From contig CAKSFM010000011.1 of NCBI GenBank assembly GCA_934454525.1, forward strand, positions 39,999-103,998: 64,000 nt of DNA, given 5' to 3'. Source of the DNA: an uncultured Clostridia bacterium (GTDB lineage Bacteria > Bacillota > Clostridia > UMGS1883). The translations under genes were made by a program, and so were the position numbers. Positions 1 to 7,903 of the stretch are shown here, piece after piece. The notes below the pieces were generated by a model. It was given only the letters and a program-made list of their open reading frames with translations, made no database searches and had not been told where the DNA came from. The stretch's first letter is position 1. The number at the start of each line of letters is the position of its first letter.

Positions 1-1267
1 CGCTCGTCAGCACTTCCGTCACGGGGAAGGTCAGCCAGAAGCGGTTCAGTCCGAACCGCGAGAAAACATACCCGAGAGGAACAAACAGCACAACCGTCCT
101 GATTACGGTCAGGGCAGAGCTTTTCAGACTGGACCCCACCGCCTGAAAGAACACAGGGAAAATCAAAGATGTGACCATCGGCAAAAAACTGATGCCGACA
201 AACCGGAAACCGATTCTGCCGATTTCTATCACCTGCGCGTCTTTTGTGAACACCCTGAGCATTTGCGCCGGAACAGAGAGAAAGCACAGCGTTCCGAACG
301 CCATCAGCACAAGTCCGAACAGAACCGATGCCGAGAGCGTTTTTCTGCAGCGGTCAATGTTTCCCGCGGCATAGTTGTAGCTTATAATCGGAACAATGCA
401 GGTCTGCATTGCACCGAGAGGAATGAAAAAGAATGTCTGCCATTTATAGTAAAGTCCGAGTGCCGTGACGGCATAATCACTGAAAGACGCCAGAATCAGA
501 TTCAGACCCAGTATGTAAAAGGTATATGCCGACTGCATCAGAATATTCGGAATCCCGAGCCGGAAAATCTTTGATGTATGGTGCGGGAAAACCTTTGCCC
601 TTGGTGGCTTGCGGAATCCCTTTTTCATAACGACAAGCGCTGACGCAATCTGCCCGGCAACGGTTGCAGCGGCAGCCCCGGCAATGCCCATTTCGGGCAA
701 TCCGAACAGGCCGAAAATCAGAATCGGATCAAGCAGAATATTCGTAACCGCGCCGATAATCTGCGCAACCATCGGCGTTTTCATATCGCCGCCTGACTGC
801 AGCACCTTTGTCCATATGCTTTCCAGAAACAGTCCGAAGCTGAACACGCAGACAATTCTTCCATATACCGTAACATCGCGAATGACAGCCTCCGATTCGG
901 TTGACATCCGTGCATAGGAAGGCATAATCAGCAGGCAGATCACTGCAAAGATAAACCACAGCGCGATTGCCAGGGGTGTTCCCGTTCCGGCATATTCATC
1001 CGCTTCTTTTTTGTTTCCCGTGCCGAGCTTTGCCGCCATAACCGTGTTAATCCCCACGCCTGTTCCGACCGCAAAGGCAATCATTAAAAGCTGCATCGGA
1101 TAAATTATGGATAATGCCGTCAGTCCGGAATCGGAATATCTGCCCACAAAAAGGCTGTCAACAATATTATAAAGCGCCTGAATAAGCTGCGCCAGCATAA
1201 CCGGCGGAGCAAGACGCAGCAGAATTTCACTGATTTTCTCCGTTCCGAACATATCTGTCTGATTCAT
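1..1267 (-). CDS. MATE family multidrug/cation efflux transporter (3' end outside window)
   Basis: A long open frame on the minus strand starts with ATG at 1267 and runs off the left edge, giving about 422 residues without a stop. The start is preceded by AAAGGAGAC at good spacing. The translation begins MNQTDMFGTEKISEILLRLA and contains the family signature region 'ALYNIVDSLFVGRYSDSGL' in the first helix pair, followed by many hydrophobic segments and the second-half pattern 'GLYYKWQTFFFIPLGAMQ'. MATE proteins usually have 12 membrane helices and about 450 residues, so only the last helix or so is missing. They export drugs or cationic metabolites from the cytoplasm in exchange for Na+ or H+. 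The substrate cannot be told from the sequence. It is transcribed away from the DUF1275 gene from its own promoter. Confidence 0.9.
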   Translation of the reverse strand, partial: MNQTDMFGTEKISEILLRLAPPVMLAQLIQALYNIVDSLFVGRYSDSGLTALSIIYPMQLLMIAFAVGTGVGINTVMAAKLGTGNKKEADEYAGTGTPLAIALWFIFAVICLLIMPSYARMSTESEAVIRDVTVYGRIVCVFSFGLFLESIWTKVLQSGGDMKTPMVAQIIGAVTNILLDPILIFGLFGLPEMGIAGAAAATVAGQIASALVVMKKGFRKPPRAKVFPHHTSKIFRLGIPNILMQSAYTFYILGLNLILASFSDYAVTALGLYYKWQTFFFIPLGAMQTCIVPIISYNYAAGNIDRCRKTLSASVLFGLVLMAFGTLCFLSVPAQMLRVFTKDAQVIEIGRIGFRFVGISFLPMVTSLIFPVFFQAVGSSLKSSALTVIRTVVLFVPLGYVFSRFGLNRFWLTFPVTEVLTS

Positions 1268-1377
1268 TGCGTTTAAGTCTCCTTTTATGTTCCGGCAGAT
1301 TCACAGCAAAAAAACAGCAATACCGTTTATAAAGAAGTCATTATCGCTTGCTGCCGAAAATCACAGTTCCAGCGCAC

Positions 1378-1406
1378 AATATATCATAATCGGATATGAA
1401 AGTCAA
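1378..1406 (-). promoter_or_regulatory. Sigma-A type promoter for the MATE gene
   Basis: On the minus strand TTGACT (1406-1401) and TATATT (1383-1378) are separated by 17 bases. It lies about 110 bases upstream of the MATE start codon, in the 299-base divergent gap 1268-1566, which also holds the promoter of the DUF1275 gene and no gene. Confidence 0.6.
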
Positions 1407-1502
1407 GCATTTGGCTTTGCTTATGGACACACAGTTTTTTACTGCGCCATATCAATTTAATTAATGAATATTTTCATTATTGAATTATCGGTGCATAAGA
1501 TG

Positions 1503-1531
1503 TTGCATTTTGTAACTTCTTATGGTATACT
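1503..1531 (+). promoter_or_regulatory. Sigma-A type promoter for the DUF1275 gene
   Basis: TTGCAT (1503-1508) and TATACT (1526-1531) have a 17-base spacer and lie about 35 bases upstream of the TTG start at 1567. Confidence 0.6.
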
Positions 1532-1566
1532 GTCTATCGTATTTTTTATATGGGAGATGATTTGAT

Positions 1567-2295
1567 TTGGCAGCAAAAACCGAAAGTAAATATTATCTCA
1601 TATGTGAAAGAAACTGGGTTTTTTACACACTCATCGGAATTGCGGGGTTTTTCGGTTCGTACACGTTTATGCTCCGCGGAAATGTATTCTGCAATGCGCA
1701 GACGGGCAACGTTGTCCTTTTGGGACTTGCGCTCGGAAAAGGCGAATGGATGCGCGCACTTTACTATCTTATCCCCATCTCGGCATATCTTTTGGGCGCG
1801 TTTGTTTCGGAGCTTTTCCCAAACCCCGTGAAGCACCACTTCCCGATAAGGTGGGATACGCTTCTGATTATTATTGAAATGCTTGTTATTGCCGCACTCG
1901 GTTTTGTACCCGATTCGGCGCCTGTGCAGATTTCGCAGATTGCGATTAACTTTATTGCTTCAATGCAGTACAACACTTTCCGCCAGGCGGAGGGCGTTCC
2001 CATGGCAACAACGTTTGCAACGAACCACATCAGGCAAATCGGCGTCGGACTTGCGCGCGAGCTTCGCCATCGGGGCGCAGTTGTGCCGGAATACAGAAAA
2101 AAGCTTATAAAGCATTTTAAAATGCTTGTATTCTTCCTTGCCGGCGCTGTTATAGGAACGGTTTTCTGCCGCATTATTGCAGGAAAAGCAATCTGGATGA
2201 CGCTTGTTCCGTTTGCGGTTGTTCTTGCCGCATTTTTGCATGCTGATCTTTCAACCGAAAGAAAAATTCATGAAAACAAACCTGCCGGGCATTAA
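1567..2295 (+). CDS. YoaK family (DUF1275) membrane protein
   Basis: 242 residues starting at a TTG codon; GGGAG at 1552-1556 lies 10 bases before it, and the nearer ATG at 1557 is followed at once by a stop codon, which supports TTG. The protein has about six hydrophobic segments and the DUF1275 features 'NAQTGNVVLLGLALGKG' near residue 43 and 'ATTFATNHIRQIGVGLA' near residue 149 (typical members read TTxxTGxL). The function of this family is unknown; members are small inner-membrane proteins, often annotated YoaK. The gene is monocistronic with its own promoter and is followed by another promoter at 2310. Confidence 0.85.
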   Translation: MAAKTESKYYLICERNWVFYTLIGIAGFFGSYTFMLRGNVFCNAQTGNVVLLGLALGKGEWMRALYYLIPISAYLLGAFVSELFPNPVKHHFPIRWDTLLIIIEMLVIAALGFVPDSAPVQISQIAINFIASMQYNTFRQAEGVPMATTFATNHIRQIGVGLARELRHRGAVVPEYRKKLIKHFKMLVFFLAGAVIGTVFCRIIAGKAIWMTLVPFAVVLAAFLHADLSTERKIHENKPAGH

Positions 2296-2309
2296 TTCTC
2301 ATTCAATAT

Positions 2310-2337
2310 TTGACAAATCGAAAATCTGTGTTATAAT
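2310..2337 (+). promoter_or_regulatory. Sigma-A type promoter for the CBS-domain transporter gene
   Basis: TTGACA (2310-2315) and TATAAT (2332-2337), both consensus, with a 16-base spacer, about 40 bases upstream of the ATG at 2376. Confidence 0.75.
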
Positions 2338-2375
2338 ATTATAAAATACAATAAAAAGAAGGAGTGATTGTCCGA

Positions 2376-3641
2376 ATGGACAGCGGCAGTATTATGCTGG
2401 AGGTAATTATTCTTGTAATTCTTTTAAGCTGTTCGGCGTACTTCAGTGCAACCGAAACGGCGTTTACCTCCTACAACCGCGCAAAAATGAAGAATGAAGC
2501 TGAGGACGGCGGCAAGCTTGCCGCGCTTGTTCTGAAGCTGAGCGAGAAATTTGAAAAATTGCTCGCAACGGTACTTATCGGCAACAACATCGTAAACATT
2601 GTGGCAACATCGCTTTCAACTGTTTTGTTTGTATCGCTCATAAAAAACAGCGAGCTTGCGGTTACGCTTTCAACAATTGTCATGACGCTTTCTGTGCTGA
2701 TTTTCGGCGAAATAACGCCGAAGACGGTGGCAAAGCGTTCACCGGAGCGTTACGCAAAAAAATCGGCAAAGCTTTTAAACGGAATTATTGTTCTGCTCAC
2801 GCCGCTCACGGCAGTGTTCAACATCTGGCAGCATTTCGTTATCAGAATGATGCATTCGGAGGACGGCTCTGGCGTTACCGAGGACGAAATCATAACCGTT
2901 GTTGAGGAAGCCGCAAACGGCGGTGAAATCGATGAGCAGGAAAGCGAGCTTATCAAAAACGTTATCAAATTCAGTGACCTTGACGTTAACGATATTCTGA
3001 CGCCGCGCGTTGACGTTGAAGCAGTGGAAATCGGATGGGACAGGCAGCGCATTGCCGAGGTCTTTTCCGCAACGGAGTTTTCACGGCTGCCGGTTTATGA
3101 AGAAAATCTTGACAGTATTAAGGGCATCCTTTATCAGAAAGACTTTTACAATGATTCAACCGCGCCCGTTTCAGCGCTTGTGAAACCGGTTAAATTTATA
3201 TTTTCCTCAATGAAAATTTCGCGGCTGCTGAAGCTGTTTCAGGAAACAAAGTGCCATATGGTTGTCGTTACGGATGAATACGGCGGCACGGAGGGTATCG
3301 TGACCCTTGAAGATGTGCTTGAATCCCTTGTCGGCGAAATATACGATGAGCACGATGAGGTTATTGAGGATATCACAAGCCTCGGCGGCGATGACTATAC
3401 GGTTGTCGGCGGCTGCAGTATCGACCGTTTTTACGAATATTTTAATCTTGAAGAAATTCCCGATGATTCGGACATAACGACAGTCAGCGGTTTTGCAGCT
3501 CACAGTCTCGGCAAAATTCCCGATGACGGCGACACGTTTGATTACGAAAATCTGACGGTTACGGTCACAAAAACCGACAGCAACAGGGTTCTGGAGCTGA
3601 GGGTGCACAAGAATGAAAAACCGGAGGATTCGGAAGAATAA
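2376..3641 (+). CDS. CNNM/HlyC-CorC family transporter (DUF21, CBS pair, CorC_HlyC)
   Basis: 421 residues from ATG 2376. AAGGAG at 2359-2364 is 11 bases upstream; the in-frame GTG at 2364 overlaps that site and is less likely. Domain order: an N-terminal DUF21 membrane domain with three to four helices (about 1-190, containing 'SACFSATETAF'-like 'SAYFSATETAFTSYNRAKM'), two CBS domains (about 205-325, with 'ILTPRVDVEAVEIGWD' and 'VVVTDEYGGTEGIVTLEDV'), and a C-terminal CorC_HlyC FAD-binding-like domain (about 340-415). Family members are linked to Mg2+ or Co2+ efflux and magnesium homeostasis; older annotation as hemolysin is misleading. Metal specificity cannot be read from the sequence. Confidence 0.9.
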   Translation: MDSGSIMLEVIILVILLSCSAYFSATETAFTSYNRAKMKNEAEDGGKLAALVLKLSEKFEKLLATVLIGNNIVNIVATSLSTVLFVSLIKNSELAVTLSTIVMTLSVLIFGEITPKTVAKRSPERYAKKSAKLLNGIIVLLTPLTAVFNIWQHFVIRMMHSEDGSGVTEDEIITVVEEAANGGEIDEQESELIKNVIKFSDLDVNDILTPRVDVEAVEIGWDRQRIAEVFSATEFSRLPVYEENLDSIKGILYQKDFYNDSTAPVSALVKPVKFIFSSMKISRLLKLFQETKCHMVVVTDEYGGTEGIVTLEDVLESLVGEIYDEHDEVIEDITSLGGDDYTVVGGCSIDRFYEYFNLEEIPDDSDITTVSGFAAHSLGKIPDDGDTFDYENLTVTVTKTDSNRVLELRVHKNEKPEDSEE

Positions 3642-3653
3642 AAATAAGACACG

Positions 3654-3689
3654 AATATGCGGAAAGCCTGTCGCGGTTTTCCGCATATT
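3654..3689. terminator. Hairpin between the CBS transporter and yihY genes
   Basis: A perfect 12-bp inverted repeat (arms around AATATGCGGAAA and its complement, 11-base loop) begins 12 bases after the stop of the upstream gene. There is no clear U-run, so it may be a weak terminator or an mRNA-stabilising structure rather than a full stop. Confidence 0.45.
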
Positions 3690-3735
3690 TGCGCCCGGAG
3701 AACACGGTATAAATAATAACATTTCGGAGGAAATT

Positions 3736-4572
3736 ATGAAAAAGTTTTTTAAACTTGTTTTTGATGTAATTTCAGGGATTTTCCGCGATAATATCGGAGA
3801 ATATTCGGCGCAGGCGGCATTTTTTATGACAATATCTTTCATTCCGCTTATCATGCTGATGATAAGTATAATAAGATTCCTGCCGATTACGGAAAACGAA
3901 CTTGTCACTCAGGCGGTTGCCGTTTTTCCGGACGGTGCAAAAGAATTTGTTGCGCTTTTTCTTCGTGAAGCTTACGGAAAGAGCGATGCGGCAGTAATCT
4001 CCATCACTGCGGTTTCAACGCTTTGGGCAGCGTCAATCGGAGTTTTTTCGATTAATAAGGGATTAAACAGAATATATTGTGCGGATGAAACGAGGAATTA
4101 CCTTTTCGTGCGCGTTGCCAGCATGGTTTACACGCTTTTTTTACTTGTGCTGATTGCACTTTGCCTTGCCGTTTTCGTGTTCGGAGAAACTATCACCAAA
4201 TCCATTGAAACGCACATTCCGAAAATATTCAAGGCGGCGCTCGTTGTGCTCGGCTTGCGCAGATTCATCGGCATTGCAGTGCTCGGGGCATTCTTTCTGC
4301 TGCTTTACACGTTTGTTCCGAACAGGAAAACGCGCATTATTTATGAAATCCCGGGGGCGCTTCTCTCAGCTGCCGGATGGATGATTTTTTCCTCGATTTT
4401 TTCCTATTATTATGAAAATATATCAAACTATTCTTATCTTTACGGAAGTCTTTCCACAGTTGTTTTCTTTATGCTTTGGCTTTTTTTCTGTATGTATATC
4501 CTTTTTATCGGCGCTGAACTTAACAAATGCATTGAGGACAGAACCGAACACAGGCACTTATTTGGCAGCTGA
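3736..4572 (+). CDS. YihY/BrkB family integral membrane protein
   Basis: 278 residues from ATG 3736, with CGGAGG at 3725-3730. The open frame extends upstream to 3613 but only inside the preceding gene's end and across the hairpin, so the inner ATG is chosen. The protein shows six hydrophobic segments and family marks 'AAFFMTISFIPLIMLMISI' near residue 30, 'AVSTLWAASIGVFSINKGLN' near 95, and 'YGSLSTVVFFMLWLFFCMY' near 237. The family was once called ribonuclease BN in error; its role is unknown, with suggestions of envelope or transport function. It is followed by a strong terminator. Confidence 0.88.
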   Translation: MKKFFKLVFDVISGIFRDNIGEYSAQAAFFMTISFIPLIMLMISIIRFLPITENELVTQAVAVFPDGAKEFVALFLREAYGKSDAAVISITAVSTLWAASIGVFSINKGLNRIYCADETRNYLFVRVASMVYTLFLLVLIALCLAVFVFGETITKSIETHIPKIFKAALVVLGLRRFIGIAVLGAFFLLLYTFVPNRKTRIIYEIPGALLSAAGWMIFSSIFSYYYENISNYSYLYGSLSTVVFFMLWLFFCMYILFIGAELNKCIEDRTEHRHLFGS

Positions 4573-4606
4573 TGCAAAATTTTCCGCTGTCAGCTCAAAA
4601 AAGCTC

Positions 4607-4645
4607 AAAAAAGTCGGTTTTGCTGTTGCAAATCCGACTTTTTTA
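4607..4645. terminator. Rho-independent terminator after yihY-family gene
   Basis: Arms AAAAAAGTCGG (4607-4617) and CCGACTTTTTT (4634-4644) pair perfectly around a 16-base loop, with an A-run before and a T-run after, so it can act in both directions. The loop and right arm carry part of the next promoter. Confidence 0.85.
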
Positions 4646-4654
4646 TTGTATAAT
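4626..4654 (+). promoter_or_regulatory. Sigma-A type promoter for the IMP dehydrogenase gene
   Basis: TTGCAA (4626-4631) and TATAAT (4649-4654) with a 17-base spacer. The -35 element lies in the loop of the upstream terminator. Confidence 0.75.
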
Positions 4655-4691
4655 GAGATAATATCAAAAAATGTATGGGGGAGATCATTTT

Positions 4692-6191
4692 ATGGCACAT
4701 TATTTCAGTGAACCGTCACACACCTTCAGCGAGTATCTGCTCGTTCCCGGATATACGGGTAAGGACTGCATCCCGGCAAACGTCAGTCTGAAAACTCCGC
4801 TGGTTAAATTCAAAAAAGGTGAAGAGCCGAAAATCAGCCTTAACATTCCGCTCGTTTCTGCGATAATGCAGTCTGTGTCGAACGACACGATGGCAATTGC
4901 TCTGGCAAAAGAGGGCGGCATTTCGTTCATTTACGGTTCTCAGTCAATTGAGGACGAGGCGGCAATGGTTGCAAAGGTAAAAAACTATAAAGCCGGTTTT
5001 GTTGTGAGTGACAGTAACCTTAAACCCGATGCAACGCTCGGTGACGTGCTTGATCTGTTCGACAGAACGGGACACAACACCATGGCTGTGACCGCGGACG
5101 GCACGGCGAACGGAAAGCTGGTCGGCGTTGTCACAAGCCGCGACTACCGCGTGAGCAGAATGTCGCCCGATATGTCGGTTTCGGAATTTATGACTCCCTT
5201 TGAAAAGCTTGTATGCGCACCCGACAGCACAACGCTTAAGGAAGCAAACGATATTATCTGGGAAAACAAGCTTAACTCGCTTCCGATTATTGATATAAAC
5301 GGAAATTTGAAGTACTTCGTATTCCGCAAGGATTATTCATCTCACAAAAACAATCCGCTTGAAGTTCTTGACGACCAAAAGCGCTATATTGTCGGCGCAG
5401 GTATAAACACGCTTGATTATGAAAAGCGTGTTCCGGCGCTTGTTGAAGCCGGCGCGGATGTTCTGTGCATCGACTCATCCGAGGGTTACACTGCATGGCA
5501 GGCGCAGACAATTGATTTTATCCGCAGCAAATACGGTGACAGCGTTAAAGTCGGCGCAGGAAACGTTGTTGACCGCGAGGGATTTCTGTTTCTTGCAAAA
5601 GCAGGCGCAGACTTTGTCAAAATCGGCATCGGCGGCGGCTCTATATGCATAACGCGCGAACAAAAAGGCATCGGGCGCGGACAGGCTACCGCTGTTATCG
5701 AAGTTGCCGCAGCGCGTGACGAATATTTTGAGGAAACCGGGATTTATGTTCCGATTTGTTCGGACGGCGGCATTGTGCATGATTATCACATGACGCTTGC
5801 GCTTGCAATGGGCGCAGATTTCCTCATGCTCGGCAGATATTTTGCGCGTTTTGACGAGAGTCCGACAACCAAGCTCAACATCAACGGAACATATGTTAAG
5901 GAATACTGGGGCGAAGGCTCAAACCGCGCGAGAAACTGGCAGCGATATGACCTCGGCGGAAAGGCAAAGCTTTCTTTCGAAGAGGGCGTTGATTCCTATG
6001 TTGTTTATGCCGGCAGCCTGCGCGACAATGTTGCAAAAAGCCTTTACAAGGTTTCTTCAACAATGTGCAACTGCGGTGTGCTGACAATTCCCGAGCTTCA
6101 GGAAAAGGCAAAAATCACGCTTGTTTCGGCAACGAGTATTGTTGAGGGCGGTTACCACGATGTTATGCTTAAAAGCAACAGAAAAGACTGA
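4692..6191 (+). CDS. guaB: Inosine-5'-monophosphate dehydrogenase (Tritrichomonas-type)
   Basis: 499 residues from ATG 4692, after GGGGGAG at 4677-4683. The enzyme oxidises IMP to XMP with NAD+, the committed step of guanine nucleotide synthesis. The (beta/alpha)8 barrel is interrupted by a CBS-containing region at about 105-215. The catalytic loop reads GGGSICITREQKGIGRG with the nucleophile at Cys319, and the flap has Arg418-Tyr419 in NWQRYDLGG; Asp261 lies in CIDSSEG. From memory these are exactly the numbers used for the enzyme of the protist Tritrichomonas foetus, and the whole protein aligns to it closely, whereas ordinary bacterial GuaB has a GPGSICTTR-type loop. It has its own promoter and is followed 19 bases later by the formate-THF ligase gene, whose product feeds purine synthesis. 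Confidence 0.93.
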   Translation: MAHYFSEPSHTFSEYLLVPGYTGKDCIPANVSLKTPLVKFKKGEEPKISLNIPLVSAIMQSVSNDTMAIALAKEGGISFIYGSQSIEDEAAMVAKVKNYKAGFVVSDSNLKPDATLGDVLDLFDRTGHNTMAVTADGTANGKLVGVVTSRDYRVSRMSPDMSVSEFMTPFEKLVCAPDSTTLKEANDIIWENKLNSLPIIDINGNLKYFVFRKDYSSHKNNPLEVLDDQKRYIVGAGINTLDYEKRVPALVEAGADVLCIDSSEGYTAWQAQTIDFIRSKYGDSVKVGAGNVVDREGFLFLAKAGADFVKIGIGGGSICITREQKGIGRGQATAVIEVAAARDEYFEETGIYVPICSDGGIVHDYHMTLALAMGADFLMLGRYFARFDESPTTKLNINGTYVKEYWGEGSNRARNWQRYDLGGKAKLSFEEGVDSYVVYAGSLRDNVAKSLYKVSSTMCNCGVLTIPELQEKAKITLVSATSIVEGGYHDVMLKSNRKD

Positions 6192-6210
6192 TTGACGGAG
6201 GGTTGTCGCA

Positions 6211-7881
6211 ATGCAGAAAAGCGATATTGAGATTGCTCATGAAGCAAAAATGCAGCATATAACAAAAATTGCAAAAGCCGCGGGTATTGATGAAAAATAT
6301 CTCGAACAGTACGGAAATTATAAGGCGAAAATCGATTTATCACTGCTTTCCGAAAACAAAAAAACCGATGGAAAGCTTGTGCTGGTGACGGCGATCACCC
6401 CCACTCCGGCAGGCGAAGGCAAAACAACCACAACAATCGGTCTTGCCGACGGACTGCGCAGAATAGGAAAAAATGCTGTTGCGGCGCTGCGTGAGCCGTC
6501 TCTCGGACCTGTGTTCGGAATAAAGGGCGGCGCTGCCGGCGGAGGATATGCCCAGGTTATCCCGATGGATGATATCAATCTTCATTTTACCGGAGATTTT
6601 CATGCAATCGGCGCGGCAAACAATCTGCTCGCCGCAATGCTTGACAATCATATATATCAGGGCAATGCATTAAATATTGATCCGCGCAGGATAACATGGA
6701 AGCGCTGCGTTGATATGAATGACCGTCAGCTCCGCTTCATAACGGACGGACTCGGCGGCAGAGTGAACGGTGTTCCGCGAGAGGACGGTTATGACATAAC
6801 GGTTGCATCCGAAATTATGGCGGTTTTGTGCCTGTCCGGCTCAATAACGGAGCTGAAAAAGCGTTTATCCGATATAATTGTCGGCTATACTTATGATGAA
6901 AAACCCGTAACGGCAGAAATGCTTAAGGCACAGGGCGCGATGGCAGCGCTCCTTAAGGACGCGCTGAAACCGAATCTTGTTCAGACTCTTGAGGGAACTC
7001 CGGCGCTTGTTCACGGCGGACCTTTTGCAAATATTGCCCACGGCTGCAACAGCATAACGGCAACAAAAATGGCAATGAAGCTTGGTGATTACGCCGTAAC
7101 GGAAGCAGGTTTCGGCGCAGATCTCGGTGCGGAGAAGTTTCTTGATATAAAGTGCCGCATCGGAGATTTAAAGCCATCGGCAGTGGTGCTTGTTGCAACG
7201 GTGCGCGCTCTGAAAATGCACGGCGGCGTTGCAAAAACCGATCTGAACGAGGAAAATGTGCAGGCTTGCAAGCGCGGAATCCCGAATCTTATGCGCCATA
7301 TTTCAAACATTAAAAATGTTTATAAGCTGCCTGTAACGGTTGCAATAAACAAATTTCCGACAGATACCGATGCTGAAATCGGCGTTATTGTAGATGAATG
7401 CCGCAAGGTCGGCGTGAGCGTTATTTTGTCCGATGCCTGGGCAAAAGGCGGCAGCGGAGCTGAGGAGCTTGCCCGTGAAGTGGTGCGTCTTTGTGAGAAA
7501 GAAAATGATTTTTCATTCTGTTATGAATCGGAGATGGGCATAAAAGACAAAATTGATGCGGTTGTCCGCAGAATATACGGCGGCAGCGGCGTTATATATA
7601 CAAAAAAGGCTGAGCGTGAAATTGCCAAACTGACAGAGCTTGGCTTCAGCGATTTCCCCGTATGCATCGCCAAAACGCAGTACAGCTTTTCGGATGACGC
7701 ACAAAGGCTTGGCGCCCCGGACGGATTTGAGATAACGGTGCGGAATGTCCGCGTTTCGGCAGGCGCGGGATTTATCGTTGTGCTGACCGGCGATATAATG
7801 ACAATGCCGGGACTGCCGCGCGTTCCCGCGGCGGAAAAAATTGATGTTGACGAAAACGGAGTAATCTCCGGATTATTTTAA
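6211..7881 (+). CDS. fhs: Formate-tetrahydrofolate ligase
   Basis: 556 residues from ATG 6211, with GGAGGG at 6198-6203. It makes 10-formyl-THF from formate, THF and ATP, supplying purine synthesis and the methyl branch of one-carbon metabolism in anaerobes. The ATP-binding loop TPTPAGEGKTTTTIGL lies at about residues 64-79, the REPSLGPVFGIKGGAAGGGY stretch that is near-invariant in the family is at about 95-114, and GDFHAIGAANNLLAA follows. Length is the usual 550-560. The order guaB-fhs with a 19-base gap suggests co-transcription and a purine theme. Confidence 0.97.
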   Translation: MQKSDIEIAHEAKMQHITKIAKAAGIDEKYLEQYGNYKAKIDLSLLSENKKTDGKLVLVTAITPTPAGEGKTTTTIGLADGLRRIGKNAVAALREPSLGPVFGIKGGAAGGGYAQVIPMDDINLHFTGDFHAIGAANNLLAAMLDNHIYQGNALNIDPRRITWKRCVDMNDRQLRFITDGLGGRVNGVPREDGYDITVASEIMAVLCLSGSITELKKRLSDIIVGYTYDEKPVTAEMLKAQGAMAALLKDALKPNLVQTLEGTPALVHGGPFANIAHGCNSITATKMAMKLGDYAVTEAGFGADLGAEKFLDIKCRIGDLKPSAVVLVATVRALKMHGGVAKTDLNEENVQACKRGIPNLMRHISNIKNVYKLPVTVAINKFPTDTDAEIGVIVDECRKVGVSVILSDAWAKGGSGAEELAREVVRLCEKENDFSFCYESEMGIKDKIDAVVRRIYGGSGVIYTKKAEREIAKLTELGFSDFPVCIAKTQYSFSDDAQRLGAPDGFEITVRNVRVSAGAGFIVVLTGDIMTMPGLPRVPAAEKIDVDENGVISGLF

Positions 7882-7903
7882 AAATTCTAAGGAAGTGTTC
7901 GGT

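Noticed and set aside
2364..2375. GTG start for the CBS-domain transporter
   Set aside because: The GTG overlaps the AAGGAG site; the ATG 11 bases after that site is better placed.
3207..3908. 233-residue minus-strand frame
   Set aside because: It overlaps two confident plus-strand genes and the hairpin between them, with no ribosome site or known domain.
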